NCBI RefSeq assembly: GCF_004214935.1
Contig: NZ_SFCC01000012.1
Span: 186,001-250,000 of the forward strand
DNA from: Amycolatopsis suaedae
GTDB lineage: Bacteria > Actinomycetota > Actinomycetes > Mycobacteriales > Pseudonocardiaceae
DNA: 64,000 nucleotides
Direction of reading: 5' to 3'
The position numbers and the translations under genes were made by a program. How positions within the stretch are numbered: the first letter of the stretch is position 1; each line of letters begins with the position of its first letter. Positions 26,156-34,439 of this stretch are shown in pieces. The notes under the pieces were generated by a model. It was not told the DNA's origin and searched no databases. It was given only the letters and a program-made list of their open reading frames with translations.

Positions 26156-26171
26156 GTCGAAGCGCTTCGAC
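26156..26171. promoter_or_regulatory. LacI-type operator of the ABC-GH31-GH3 operon
   Basis: GTCGAAGCGCTTCGAC is a perfect 16-bp palindrome with the central CG of LacI-family sites. It lies between lacI and the binding-protein gene. The same motif with one half altered occurs at 16674 and 27251. Confidence 0.8.
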
Positions 26172-26207
26172 AATGTGCGGCGATCCACCCGTCCGGCAGT
26201 CGTGCCG

Positions 26208-27233
26208 TCAGACCGGTCGCCGGTTGCTCCTGCCAGGGGCGCCGCTGCTCCTGCGCTGAACGAGCCGTGGGCGCAGCAGCGTCGCGTTCGGTACCTGCTC
26301 TCCGTTCAGCTTGGCCATCACCAGGTCGACCGCCTGGCGGCCGATCTCGTCGGCCGGGATGGCCACCGAGGTCAGCTCGGGACTGGTGCGCTCGGCGACC
26401 TCGTCCGGGCAGATGGCCACGACCGACAGGTCGTCGGGCACCACCCGGCCGGCCTCCCGGAACGCACCGAGCAGCGGTGCGGCGACAGGCTCGTTGTGCA
26501 CCACGACACCGGTGACGTCCGGGTGATCCCGCAACAGCTCGGTGGCGACCCGCGTGGCCGCGTCCGGCGTGTCCTCACAGGGGTGCACGCTGGTGGCGAT
26601 GCCGTGCGCGCTCGCCGCCCGGGTGAACCCGGCCAGCGTGCGCCGCGCGAACCCGGTCTTGCGCTCGTACACCTCGGGCGGCGAGCCGACGAGCGCCACC
26701 CGCCGGTGCCCCAGTGCGGCCAGGTGGTCGACACAGGCGGCACCGGCAGCGGCGAAGTCGAGGTCTATGCAGGTCAGCCCTTCGGTATCGGCGGGAAAGC
26801 CGATCAGTACCGCGGGCCGCTGCAGTTTGCGTAACACCGGGATCCGCGGGTCGTGCAGCTCGACGTCCATCACGATGATCGCGTCGACCAGTGCGGTGCC
26901 GGCGACCCGGCGCAGGCCCTTGACGCCCTCGTCCTGGGTGAGGAGCAGGACGTCGTGGTCGTGGCCGCGCGCGGCCGTGACCACCGAGGTGGCGAACTGC
27001 ATGATCACCGGCACGTGGATGCCCGCGCGCAGCGGGACGACCAGGGCGACCACATTGGACCGGTTGCTGGCCAGCGATCGCGCTCCGGCATGCGGCTGGT
27101 ACCCGAGTGCCTCCACGCTGCGCAGCACACGCTGCCGGGTGCGCTCGGAAATGGACCGCTTGCCGCTGAGGACGTACGAGACCGTGCTCGGGGCGACCCC
27201 CGCGTGCCGCGCAACGTCGTCGATCTTGGCCAC
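26208..27233 (-). CDS. LacI-family regulator of the xyloglucan locus
   Basis: A 341-residue LacI regulator. The HTH is KIDDVARHAGVAPSTVSYVLSGKRS and the hinge helix ends YQPHAGARSLASNRSN, which inserts at a central CG. A periplasmic-binding-like sensor completes it. GTG 27233 gives the correct HTH position at the very N-terminus. Its own upstream region holds GTCGAATCGCTTCGAC and the operon behind it holds the perfect version, so autoregulation plus control of the importer and of GH12 is inferred. The inducer is probably an oligosaccharide made by the GH12 enzyme. Confidence 0.93.
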   Translation of the reverse strand: MAKIDDVARHAGVAPSTVSYVLSGKRSISERTRQRVLRSVEALGYQPHAGARSLASNRSNVVALVVPLRAGIHVPVIMQFATSVVTAARGHDHDVLLLTQDEGVKGLRRVAGTALVDAIIVMDVELHDPRIPVLRKLQRPAVLIGFPADTEGLTCIDLDFAAAGAACVDHLAALGHRRVALVGSPPEVYERKTGFARRTLAGFTRAASAHGIATSVHPCEDTPDAATRVATELLRDHPDVTGVVVHNEPVAAPLLGAFREAGRVVPDDLSVVAICPDEVAERTSPELTSVAIPADEIGRQAVDLVMAKLNGEQVPNATLLRPRLVQRRSSGAPGRSNRRPV

Positions 27234-27250
27234 GATGCCATCCCAGCGTT

Positions 27251-27266
27251 GTCGAATCGCTTCGAC
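27251..27266. promoter_or_regulatory. LacI-type operator upstream of lacI
   Basis: GTCGAATCGCTTCGAC is the exact reverse complement of the GH12 operator core at 16674-16689. It is placed about 18 bp before the GTG start, which suits autoregulation. Confidence 0.75.
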
Positions 27267-27371
27267 GAAGCTTAGGAGGCTACCTTCGCACGGAGCAATG
27301 CTCTGTCCGGGTGCAAACCCCGCGGCACCGTCCGGGAGACTGTGCGGCGCGGGCTGGGCGTGGCGAAGCTC

Positions 27372-27418
27372 GTGAAGGCCACCTTCATTACGTCTCACGT
27401 GATGAAGGTGGCCTTCAC
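27372..27418. repeat. 47-bp dispersed hairpin element, form A, copy 2
   Basis: The arms GTGAAGGCCACCTTCA and TGAAGGTGGCCTTCAC are perfect, around a centre of ACGTCTCACGTGA, the reverse complement type of the copy-1 centre. It sits 31 bp from the stop of the broken GH43 gene. Confidence 0.85.
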
Positions 27419-27448
27419 GTGCCCTGCGCCGGCCGGACACCGCCGCGG

Positions 27449-28906
27449 TCAGCTCGGCACGAAGGTCGCCCGCAGCCGGTCGGCCGCCGTGGGGACGCGC
27501 CCCACGGTCAGCCTGCCGTCGTCGTGCCGGACGTACGCGTCCGGATCGCCGTGCGGCTGCAGCGACAGCGACCGGGGATCGGCCAGTCCCGGAACCCGCA
27601 CGAAGCTGGCGGCCCTGCGAAGGAGTCGCTGCCGGAGTACGGGTCGATGCGCAGCGACGTGCCGTCCACGCGGACGTAGCGGTCGGGAAGTTCACCGACG
27701 ACAGGGCGACCCGGTCCGGGCCGAGGAAGCCCGGCACGATCCGGAACTGGCTGTCGGCGAGCTCGGTGATGCCGCCGTCCACCCGCAGCTGGTAGGCGTA
27801 GTGGCGCACGTACCGTCGTCCCGCGTCCATCGGGGACAGCCGGACGATGGGACCGCCCTTGCCGACCGGGATCCCGAAGTTCGGTGTCCCGTCGTCGTTC
27901 CAGTACAGCCGCTGCACGCGGGCGTGCCGGTTCGGGTCGTAGAGCGGGTCACCGGTGATGTCGCGGTAGTCCCTGGCGTGGTAGACGAGCACGTCGGTGG
28001 TGCCGTCCCCGGCCACGGTGAACGAGTTGTGGCCCGGCCCGTACTGCCGGGTGCGGTCATGGGTCGTGAAGACCGGGTTCGGCGACTTGGTCCACGAGGC
28101 CGGGTTCAGCAGATCGGCCCGGGCGTCGGCTGAGCAGGCCCATGCGTAGCGGTGGTCGGTGGCACTGGCCGAGAAGGTGAGGAACACCCGGCCGTTGCGG
28201 ATCAGCGCGGCCGGGCCCTCGTTGACCCGGAACCCCTGGATTTCCCACGGGAGGGTGGGCACGGCGATCCGCACCGGGTCGCCGGCGATCGCCAGCGGGG
28301 AGGCCATCCGCGCGAGGTAGAGGTTGCTGTTGGTGTCGATCCCCGGCTCACCCTGTGCCCACACAGGTAGCGCGCTCCGGCGTGCTCGAACGTGGTGGCA
28401 TCCAGCGAGAAGGTGTCCCACGCCGTGGTGATCCTGCCCCGCAGCACCCACGCGTCCGCCCGCGGATCCCGCGCCGAGGACTCCAGCACGTACATCCGGA
28501 TACGGAACTTCGCGTCGGCGTCGCCCGCCGCGAAGTAGATGTACCAGCGGCCGTCGATGCGGTGCAGTTCCGGTGCCCAGATGTGGCCGCCCATGGTCCC
28601 GGACGGCGGGCGCCGCCAGATCACCTGCTCACGAGCCCCGGACAAGCCGTCGATGGTCGGGGCGCCGCGCACGACGATCCGGTCGTATTCGGGCACCGAG
28701 CCGGTGAAGTAGTACATGCCGTCGACCGGGCGGGTGATGAACGGGTCCGCCCGCCGCTCGATGAGCGGGTTGCGGGTAGTCAGGGCGGGCGCGGCGAGCG
28801 GGCGGCCTGCCGCCGCCCCGGGGAATGCCGCGCCCAGGGCGGCCACCGCCACCGCTCCCCCGCCGGCCCGCAGAACGGCCCGCCTGCTCAACCCTGCTCC
28901 GGACAT
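27449..28906 (-). pseudogene. GH43 arabinanase/arabinofuranosidase with AbfB domain, frameshifted
   Basis: Read through three shifts, this is a complete secreted enzyme. It has a Tat-like leader (LSRRAVLRAGGG), a GH43 five-blade propeller with catalytic Asp in RRADPF and Glu in VNEGP, GPGHNSF near the end, and a C-terminal AbfB (CBM42) domain. The frame breaks near 28366 (after ARYL), 27693 (after VNFP) and 27611 (after DSFAG). Each is explained by loss of one base, mostly next to G-runs, and the protein on both sides stays well conserved. That pattern fits sequencing error as well as recent inactivation. ATG 28906 has a GAGGAGA site. An exo-1,5-alpha-arabinanase-like role is inferred from the GH43-CBM42 layout. 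Confidence 0.8.
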
Positions 28907-29163
28907 GGGTGTCTCCTCGTTGTTATCGCGGGCTGGTTCTGATACGCAGGAAGTCACCGAGTGGGACGGGAACGTGTGGGTGAAGACGCTGCCGATCCCG
29001 CGCAGTGTCTCGGTTCGCGGCTGGATCGGCCGCGAGTCGGCGGTGTCGGTCGCCTCCGGCGCCCCCTGCAGCCTGGTCAGCCGCCGTCCCGAGCAGCAAG
29101 GCGAGCCTCGACGGGGTCCGGAACATGGGGCCCCCCGAAGTGTCTCCGTTGCCACAGGCGAAA

Positions 29164-29177
29164 TGTGAGCGCTAACA
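29164..29177. promoter_or_regulatory. Second-type LacI operator upstream of GH43
   Basis: TGTGAGCGCTAACA lies about 260 bp before the GH43 start and belongs to the TGTTAACGCTAACA-like set at 40421, 40532, 56469 and 56557. Confidence 0.55.
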
Positions 29178-29203
29178 TTGCCAGCGTGTGAAACGGCTGT
29201 CAA

Positions 29204-29590
29204 TCAGGCGTGAAGAGTGCCGGACGGTAGCGCCACAGTGGCGGATGGGGCGGATGGGCGTGCACAGGAGTTCCTGGAACTGGGCGGGAAACCAGTGGCC
29301 GGACAGCGTCGCGTCACCCAGCGCGCCGGACGGGTTGTGCCCGTTGCGCGGGTTGCCCCGTGGAGCCATCGGACTCCCCCGGCGGCTTCATCCACAGGTA
29401 GGCATCGATTCCCGGCTCAGGCGCGCTGCGTGACCGTTCCCCCAGGCCGGCCCCGGACTTGATTACACCAGTTGCCGATGTGGATCCTGCGGTCGAACCG
29501 TCCACCGTCGACATAGACGTCCACAGAGGACCGCGGACCGGCCCGGCAGATCGTGCGCTGCCACCCCAGCCGTTGCGCGAGATGGACGCC
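29204..29590 (-). pseudogene. GH6 cellulase, C-terminal remnant
   Basis: Pieces in different frames spell out the end of a GH6 cellulase in the right order: SISRNGWGG, then GGRFDRRIHIGNWCN, then AGLGERSRSAPEPGIDAY with WMKPPGESDGS, then RNGHNPSGALGDATLSGHWF with PAQFQELL. GH6 enzymes end in this way. At least three shifts are needed within 400 bp and no upstream part exists, so this is a decayed fragment. The stop would be at 29204-29206. It shows that this locus once held a secreted cellulase. Confidence 0.75.
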
Positions 29591-29635
29591 GCACCGGACG
29601 CACGTGACTCACGATCAGCCGCGGTTGCGGGGGCG

Positions 29636-29763
29636 GCGAGGCCGAGTTTGACGACCCGGCGGTCGTAGGTGAGCAGGCCGTTCACCTCGTTCTCGATGCC
29701 GGTGACCTGGGTGTAGATCGCGCCGGCGAAGTCGGTGTGGGTGACTCTCCCCCAATGCCACAT
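29636..29763 (-). pseudogene. GH2 glycosidase, C-terminal remnant
   Basis: About 35 residues read THTDFAGAIYTQVTGIENEV followed by NGLLTYDRRVVKL. This is the conserved final helix-turn region of beta-galactosidase/beta-glucuronidase-like GH2 proteins. Nothing upstream continues it, and it runs directly into the GH6 remnant on the same strand. Confidence 0.65.
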
Positions 29764-30069
29764 TATTGGGGAGTTCGCCGGTGGCCGGGGTGGTCTCCTT
29801 CGTGGTGACCGGTGAGGCTGCCGAACCTGCAGTGGTCACTGAGGTCCCCGAGGCCGCGACACCGGAGCCACGACATCACAGGAGACGACAGGAACTCGGC
29901 CTTCACCCGAACCCACACGCCCCAGCCACACCAGGCATCACAACGACATCAACGCTCACCTGTCACCTCACGCCGCCGGGGCCCTGGCGTCTGACGCCGT
30001 GAGGACCGGGCTCGGCGCCGAACGGATCGACCTCGCCCGGCGCCACGGCGGATGATCGTTTATGCTCGG
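29764..30069. other. Intergenic stretch before the DeoR/LacI-hybrid regulator
   Basis: No gene can be supported. It contains threonine- and proline-rich-looking reading on the plus strand without a start and ends at the tandem TTCAAACG operator. Confidence 0.4.
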
Positions 30070-30085
30070 TTCAAACGTTCAAACG
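30070..30085. promoter_or_regulatory. Tandem direct-repeat operator of the hybrid regulator gene
   Basis: TTCAAACG occurs twice head to tail, 15 bp before the regulator's ATG. Read on the other strand as CGTTTGAACGTTTGAA it matches the direct repeat CGTTTGACCGCTTTGAGCG at 31190, allowing one inserted base. Confidence 0.6.
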
Positions 30086-30099
30086 AACAGGGTTGTGCG

Positions 30100-31188
30100 A
30101 TGCGAGAGCTGGGTGACGACCGCCGCCGGCGGATACTGGCGGCCGTCGAGGCGCGCGGGGAGGCCCGAGTCGCCGACCTCGCCGGTGAACTCGAGGTCTC
30201 CGTGGTCACGGTGCGGCGCGACGTCGAGCAGCTCGCCCAGGAGGGCAAGCTCAGGCGCAGGCATGGCGTCGTACGTTCGCTCGTTCCGGTCGCCCCGGCG
30301 CGACCGGAACACGACACCGAAGGCGGCGCCGTCGCACTGGTCGTCCCGGAGCGGCACGCCTACCTGAACGAGGTCGTGCACGGCGCGCGGTCGGCGCTGG
30401 ACGAAGCCGGGATGCGGGTCGTCCTGCACATCGCGCCCAAGGCCGAAGGTGGTTCCGAACGTCCGATCCTCGAACGCGCTCTGTCGGACGACGTGCGAGG
30501 CCTGCTGATCGCGCCTCGCTGGCGCACCGTCGAATCGGAAGAGGCGGACTACGGCTGGATCGCGGACGTGCGGGTGCCCACCGTGGTGATGGAGCGGCGG
30601 CCGCGTCCCGGCAGTGTCCTGCACGCGACCGACTCGGTCTGCACAGATCACTGGTATGGCGTCCACCTGGCTGTCGATCACCTCCACTCCCTGGGGCACA
30701 AACGGATCGTGCTCGCCGCACGGCACGACAGCCCGACCGCACGCGCGGTGCGGGCAGCCTTCGCCGAGATCACCGCGAACCGGCCGGGGATCGAGGACCA
30801 CGCGGTGATCCTCAGTGCCCCGGATGCCGGCCCCGACGAGAAGGTGGCCCCGCAAGACCCGGCCGTGCTGGCCGGGCTTGTCGGCGAGCGTGGCTTCACC
30901 GGAGCCGTTCTGCACGGCGACGTCGACGCGCTGATGCTGGTCGAGCGCCTCGCCGAGGCCGGGCTTCAGGTTCCGCGGGACTGTTCGGTGGTGGCATACG
31001 ACGACGTCGTCGCCGCGCTCGGCAGTACTCCGCTGACCGCCATCGCCCCGCCGAAGGCCGAGGTCGGCCGCGTGGCGGCGGAACTGCTGATCCGCCGCCT
31101 ACTCAGTGCCGGCGAGCAGAGCCGCCGTCCGCAGCGCATCGAGTTGATGCCCGAACTGAAGGTGCGAGGGTCCACACGGCCACTATGA
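30100..31188 (+). CDS. Hybrid regulator: DeoR-type HTH with LacI-type sensor
   Basis: A 362-residue protein. Residues 8-60 form a DeoR-type winged helix (RILAAVEARGEARVADLAGE then VSVVTVRRDVEQLAQEGKLRR). From about residue 80 it is a periplasmic-binding-protein-like sensor of the LacI/GalR kind (VALVVPERHAYLNEVVHGA, later GHKRIVLAARHDSPTAR and CSVVAYDDV). ATG 30100 fits the HTH position. The gene starts an operon with a sugar importer and catabolic enzymes. Similar direct repeats before it and before the binding-protein gene suggest autoregulated, sugar-relieved repression. Confidence 0.9.
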   Translation: MRELGDDRRRRILAAVEARGEARVADLAGELEVSVVTVRRDVEQLAQEGKLRRRHGVVRSLVPVAPARPEHDTEGGAVALVVPERHAYLNEVVHGARSALDEAGMRVVLHIAPKAEGGSERPILERALSDDVRGLLIAPRWRTVESEEADYGWIADVRVPTVVMERRPRPGSVLHATDSVCTDHWYGVHLAVDHLHSLGHKRIVLAARHDSPTARAVRAAFAEITANRPGIEDHAVILSAPDAGPDEKVAPQDPAVLAGLVGERGFTGAVLHGDVDALMLVERLAEAGLQVPRDCSVVAYDDVVAALGSTPLTAIAPPKAEVGRVAAELLIRRLLSAGEQSRRPQRIELMPELKVRGSTRPL

Positions 31189-31189
31189 C

Positions 31190-31208
31190 CGTTTGACCGC
31201 TTTGAGCG
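31190..31208. promoter_or_regulatory. Direct-repeat operator before the ABC importer genes
   Basis: CGTTTGACCGCTTTGAGCG resembles the tandem repeat at 30070-30085 read on the opposite strand. It follows the regulator stop codon and precedes the binding-protein start by 63 bp, so the importer probably has its own regulated promoter. Confidence 0.5.
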
Positions 31209-31271
31209 AAGCTATTGACCGTAAAACGCTCAGCCGATCAGAATGCGGTATCCGAACCGCAGGAGGCATCG

Positions 31272-32600
31272 ATGCCCGGTCGACCGAGCCGCCGGTCCGT
31301 GCTCGCCGCGAGCCTGGCACTTCCCTTGGGCGCGGCGCTCGGCGGTTGCACTTCGTCCGCGACGACAACGCAGAACACCGGTCGCGCCACCAGGGTCGTC
31401 TTCTGGTCCGCGCTGCGTGGCAGTCAGCAGGTCGTCGACGCGTTCAACAAGTCGCAGAACCGGATCCAGGTCGTCTTCCAGCAGATCCCGTCGGCCGACT
31501 TCGGCGGTTACGCGAAACTGAGCAACGCGGCCCGCGCGGGGAACTCCCCCGACATCGCCACCATCGAGTATCCGCAGGTGCCCGGCTTCGCTATCGACGG
31601 CGTCGCGACGGACATCACCGATCTCGTCAGCGACGGCCTGCGGGCGAAACTGCTGCCCCAGTCCCTGGGACTGACCACGTTTGCGGGCCGGGTGTTCACC
31701 ATTCCGCTCGACATCGAGCCGATGGTGCTGCACTACCGCAAGGACCTGTTCGACCAGTTCGGTTTTCAGGTTCCGCGTACCTGGGACGACTACGCCGCGC
31801 TGGCCCGTTCGGTCCGCCAGAAGATGCCCGCGAGCCGGATCAGCGTGTTCCCCACCGACGGTGCGACGCAGTTCGCCGCGTGGGCGTGGCAGGCGGGTGC
31901 CCAGTGGTTCGACACCCGGGACGGGGCGTGGAACGTCTCGATCGCCGACGCCCCGACGCGTAAGGTCGCCGAGTACTGGCAACAGCTGATCGACGACGGC
32001 CTCGTGTTCGCGAACGCCGTCTCGGGCAGGCAGTTTGACGCACAGGTCAACCAGAACCTGGTGCTCACCAGGCTCAGCGGCGCCTGGGAGGCCGGCGCGC
32101 AGATGAAGTCGCGCCCCGGCCAGAAAGGGCGGTGGGCGATCGCGCCGATGCCCCAGTGGGATCCGGCGGCACCCGCCGTCGGCACCCACGGCGGGTCGAC
32201 CTTCGCCATCACCAAGGACAGCCAGAATCCCGAAGCCGCCATGGAATTCATCGAATGGCAGGTCTCGCACCCCGACGCCCTGCGTGCCCGGCTTTCCAGC
32301 GGTGCCAGCAGCCAGTACCCGGTGGCTCCCGCGCTCGTCGACGTCGGCCGGCAGGCCTTCGACAGCGCGTACTACGGCGGCCAGGACATCTACACCCTCT
32401 TCACCGAGGAAACCGCGAAGGTCCGGCATGGCTGGACCTGGGGGCCGCGGATGAGCGCGACCAACCGGATCATGCAGGACGGTTTCGCGCGGGCGATCGG
32501 CGGCGCCGGGACGATTCTCGACGCCGTCCGTCAGGCGCACGCCGGCACAGTGCCGGATCTCGAGGCACTCGGCCTCGCCATGACCGAACACAGCTCCTGA
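31272..32600 (+). CDS. Sugar-binding lipoprotein (Tat-type leader)
   Basis: A 442-residue family-1 solute-binding protein. The leader has twin arginines (RPSRRSVLAAS) and a lipobox ending ALGGC with cysteine 26, so it is probably exported folded by Tat and then lipid-anchored. The mature part begins with VVFWSALRGSQQVVDAF. AGGAGG stands 6 bp before ATG 31272. It is the binding component for the two permeases that follow. The ligand is probably an acidic oligosaccharide, judged from the downstream DUF2264 and dehydrogenase genes; this is inference. Confidence 0.92.
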   Translation: MPGRPSRRSVLAASLALPLGAALGGCTSSATTTQNTGRATRVVFWSALRGSQQVVDAFNKSQNRIQVVFQQIPSADFGGYAKLSNAARAGNSPDIATIEYPQVPGFAIDGVATDITDLVSDGLRAKLLPQSLGLTTFAGRVFTIPLDIEPMVLHYRKDLFDQFGFQVPRTWDDYAALARSVRQKMPASRISVFPTDGATQFAAWAWQAGAQWFDTRDGAWNVSIADAPTRKVAEYWQQLIDDGLVFANAVSGRQFDAQVNQNLVLTRLSGAWEAGAQMKSRPGQKGRWAIAPMPQWDPAAPAVGTHGGSTFAITKDSQNPEAAMEFIEWQVSHPDALRARLSSGASSQYPVAPALVDVGRQAFDSAYYGGQDIYTLFTEETAKVRHGWTWGPRMSATNRIMQDGFARAIGGAGTILDAVRQAHAGTVPDLEALGLAMTEHSS

Positions 32601-32631
32601 ACCACCGGAAGAGAAAGGTGGTGACCCATCG

Positions 32632-33588
32632 ATGACCGCGACCATGTCCCCGCCCGCGAAACGCAGCGCCGCGCCCAGTGGCCCGCGCGTGAAATCACGG
32701 CGACGTGAGCATGTCGCCTGCGGTGTCCTGATGGCGCCGTTCTTCGTCCTGCTGGTGACGATCTTCCTGATCCCGATCGGAACCGCCGTCTGGCTCAGCT
32801 TCTTCGGCGACGACCAGCCCGGCCTCGGCTTCGGCCCGGAATCCACCGTGTTCACCGGAATCCGCAGCTACGCGGCCGTCCTTTCCGATCCGACCTTCCT
32901 GAGCGGACTCGGCGTCGTCGTCCTGTACTGCCTGATCTACATCCCGCTGCTGGTGATCGGCTCGCTCGTGCTGGCGCTACTGCTGGACTCCGGCGCCGCC
33001 CGGCTGCGTGCGTCCGCGCAGCTCGTGCTGTTCATGCCGCACGCGATCCCCGGCATCATCGCCGCGCTGATCTGGGTGTACCTCTACACGCCCGGCCTCA
33101 GCCCGGTCGTGGACCTGTTGAGCAAGGCCGACATCGAGGTGAACTTCCTCGGGGTCCAAGGCGTTGTGCCGTCGATCGTGAACATCGCACTGTGGAGCAA
33201 CCTCGGCTACAACATGGTGATCTTCTACGCCGCGCTGCAGGCTGTCCCGCGTGACGTGATCGAGGCAGCCGTGGTCGACGGCGCGGGCCCGGTCCGGACG
33301 GCGATGCGGGTCAAGACGCCGCTGATCCGGTCGTCCATCGTCATGGTCGTGCTGTTCTCCCTGATCTGGGCGCTGCAGCTGTTCACCGAGCCGATGCTGC
33401 TCAGCCAGTCCACACCGGTGGTCGGCGCCCGGTTCTCACCCAGCATGTACATCTACGACGCCGCCTTCACGCGCAACAACTACGGCCTGGCCGCGGCCGC
33501 GTCGGTGATCCTCCTGGCCTGCACGATCGCGCTGTCCTACGGCGTGACGCGCTGGACGAACCGAGACCGGGGAGAGACCGTCCGATGA
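32632..33588 (+). CDS. Sugar ABC transporter permease (MalF type)
   Basis: A 318-residue CUT1 permease with a cytoplasmic basic N-terminus, six helices and the EAA loop EAAVVDGAGPVRTAMRVKTP. It overlaps the next permease gene by 4 bp (ATGA). As in the first importer there is no ATPase gene, which suggests a shared MsiK-type ATPase. Confidence 0.93.
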   Translation: MTATMSPPAKRSAAPSGPRVKSRRREHVACGVLMAPFFVLLVTIFLIPIGTAVWLSFFGDDQPGLGFGPESTVFTGIRSYAAVLSDPTFLSGLGVVVLYCLIYIPLLVIGSLVLALLLDSGAARLRASAQLVLFMPHAIPGIIAALIWVYLYTPGLSPVVDLLSKADIEVNFLGVQGVVPSIVNIALWSNLGYNMVIFYAALQAVPRDVIEAAVVDGAGPVRTAMRVKTPLIRSSIVMVVLFSLIWALQLFTEPMLLSQSTPVVGARFSPSMYIYDAAFTRNNYGLAAAASVILLACTIALSYGVTRWTNRDRGETVR

Positions 33589-34439
33589 GCGCGTCCGCAC
33601 TGCGTCCCCGTCTGCTGGGCCGCACCGTCGTCAACGTCGTGGTCGGCGTCTCCGTGCTCTACACCTTGCTGCCCATGTTGTGGCTGGTGCTCGCCGCGTC
33701 GAAGGACCGCGACGCGCTCTTCGGCAGCGACCTCTTCTCCCTGCGAGGGTTCTCGTTCCTGCAGAACATGGGTGACCTGTTCGCGATGGACGACGGAATC
33801 TACGGCCGCTGGTATCTCAACAGCCTGCTCTATTCCGTCGTCGGCGCGGCGATCAGCGCGCTGGTGAGCATCGGCTGCGGATACGCCTTCGACAAGTACC
33901 AGTTCCGCCACAAGGAAAAGCTCTTCGGTCTGGTGCTGGCCGCGGTCATGGTGCCGCAGACCGTGCTCGCCCTACCGCTGTACCTGATGGCGTCGGAGGC
34001 CGGTGTGGTCAACACCTTCTGGGCGGTATTCATCCCGGTGCTGTTCAACCCGTTCGGCGTGTACCTCGGCCGGATCTTCAGCCAGGGCTACGTTCCCGGC
34101 GAGGTGCTGGAGGCGGCGCGCATGGACGGCGCGGGCGAATTGACGATGTACGGGAAGGTCGCCCTGCGCATGCTGGCGCCGGGTGTGGTCACGATCTTCC
34201 TCTTCCAGCTGACCGCGATCTGGAACAACTTCTTCCTGCCGATGGTGATGCTGTCCGACCAGAAGCTGTACCCGGTCAGCCTCGGGCTCTACACGTGGAA
34301 CAGCTCGGCGTCAGTCTCGCCCGAGTACTATCCGGTGGTGATCATGGGTTCGCTGCTTGCCGTCATCCCGCTGGTAGTGGCTTTCGCGCTGCTCCAACGG
34401 TTCTGGCGGTCCGGGCTCACCGCCGGAGCGGTCAAGTGA
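33585..34439 (+). CDS. Sugar ABC transporter permease (MalG type)
   Basis: A 284-residue CUT1 permease with six helices and the EAA loop EAARMDGAGELTMYGKVALR. Its end overlaps the GTG of the dehydrogenase gene by 4 bp, so uptake and catabolism are produced together. Confidence 0.93.
   Translation: MSASALRPRLLGRTVVNVVVGVSVLYTLLPMLWLVLAASKDRDALFGSDLFSLRGFSFLQNMGDLFAMDDGIYGRWYLNSLLYSVVGAAISALVSIGCGYAFDKYQFRHKEKLFGLVLAAVMVPQTVLALPLYLMASEAGVVNTFWAVFIPVLFNPFGVYLGRIFSQGYVPGEVLEAARMDGAGELTMYGKVALRMLAPGVVTIFLFQLTAIWNNFFLPMVMLSDQKLYPVSLGLYTWNSSASVSPEYYPVVIMGSLLAVIPLVVAFALLQRFWRSGLTAGAVK

Noticed and set aside
26208..28451. One 747-residue frame joining the GH43 tail to the LacI regulator
   Set aside because: The frame is open by chance across the gap. 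GTG 27233 puts the LacI HTH at the true N-terminus, and the AbfB part continues in another frame to its own stop at 27449.
31230..32855. 541-residue minus-strand frame opposite the binding-protein gene
   Set aside because: It is the complement of a well-supported lipoprotein gene, and the reading is rich in Arg, Gly and Val with no domain.
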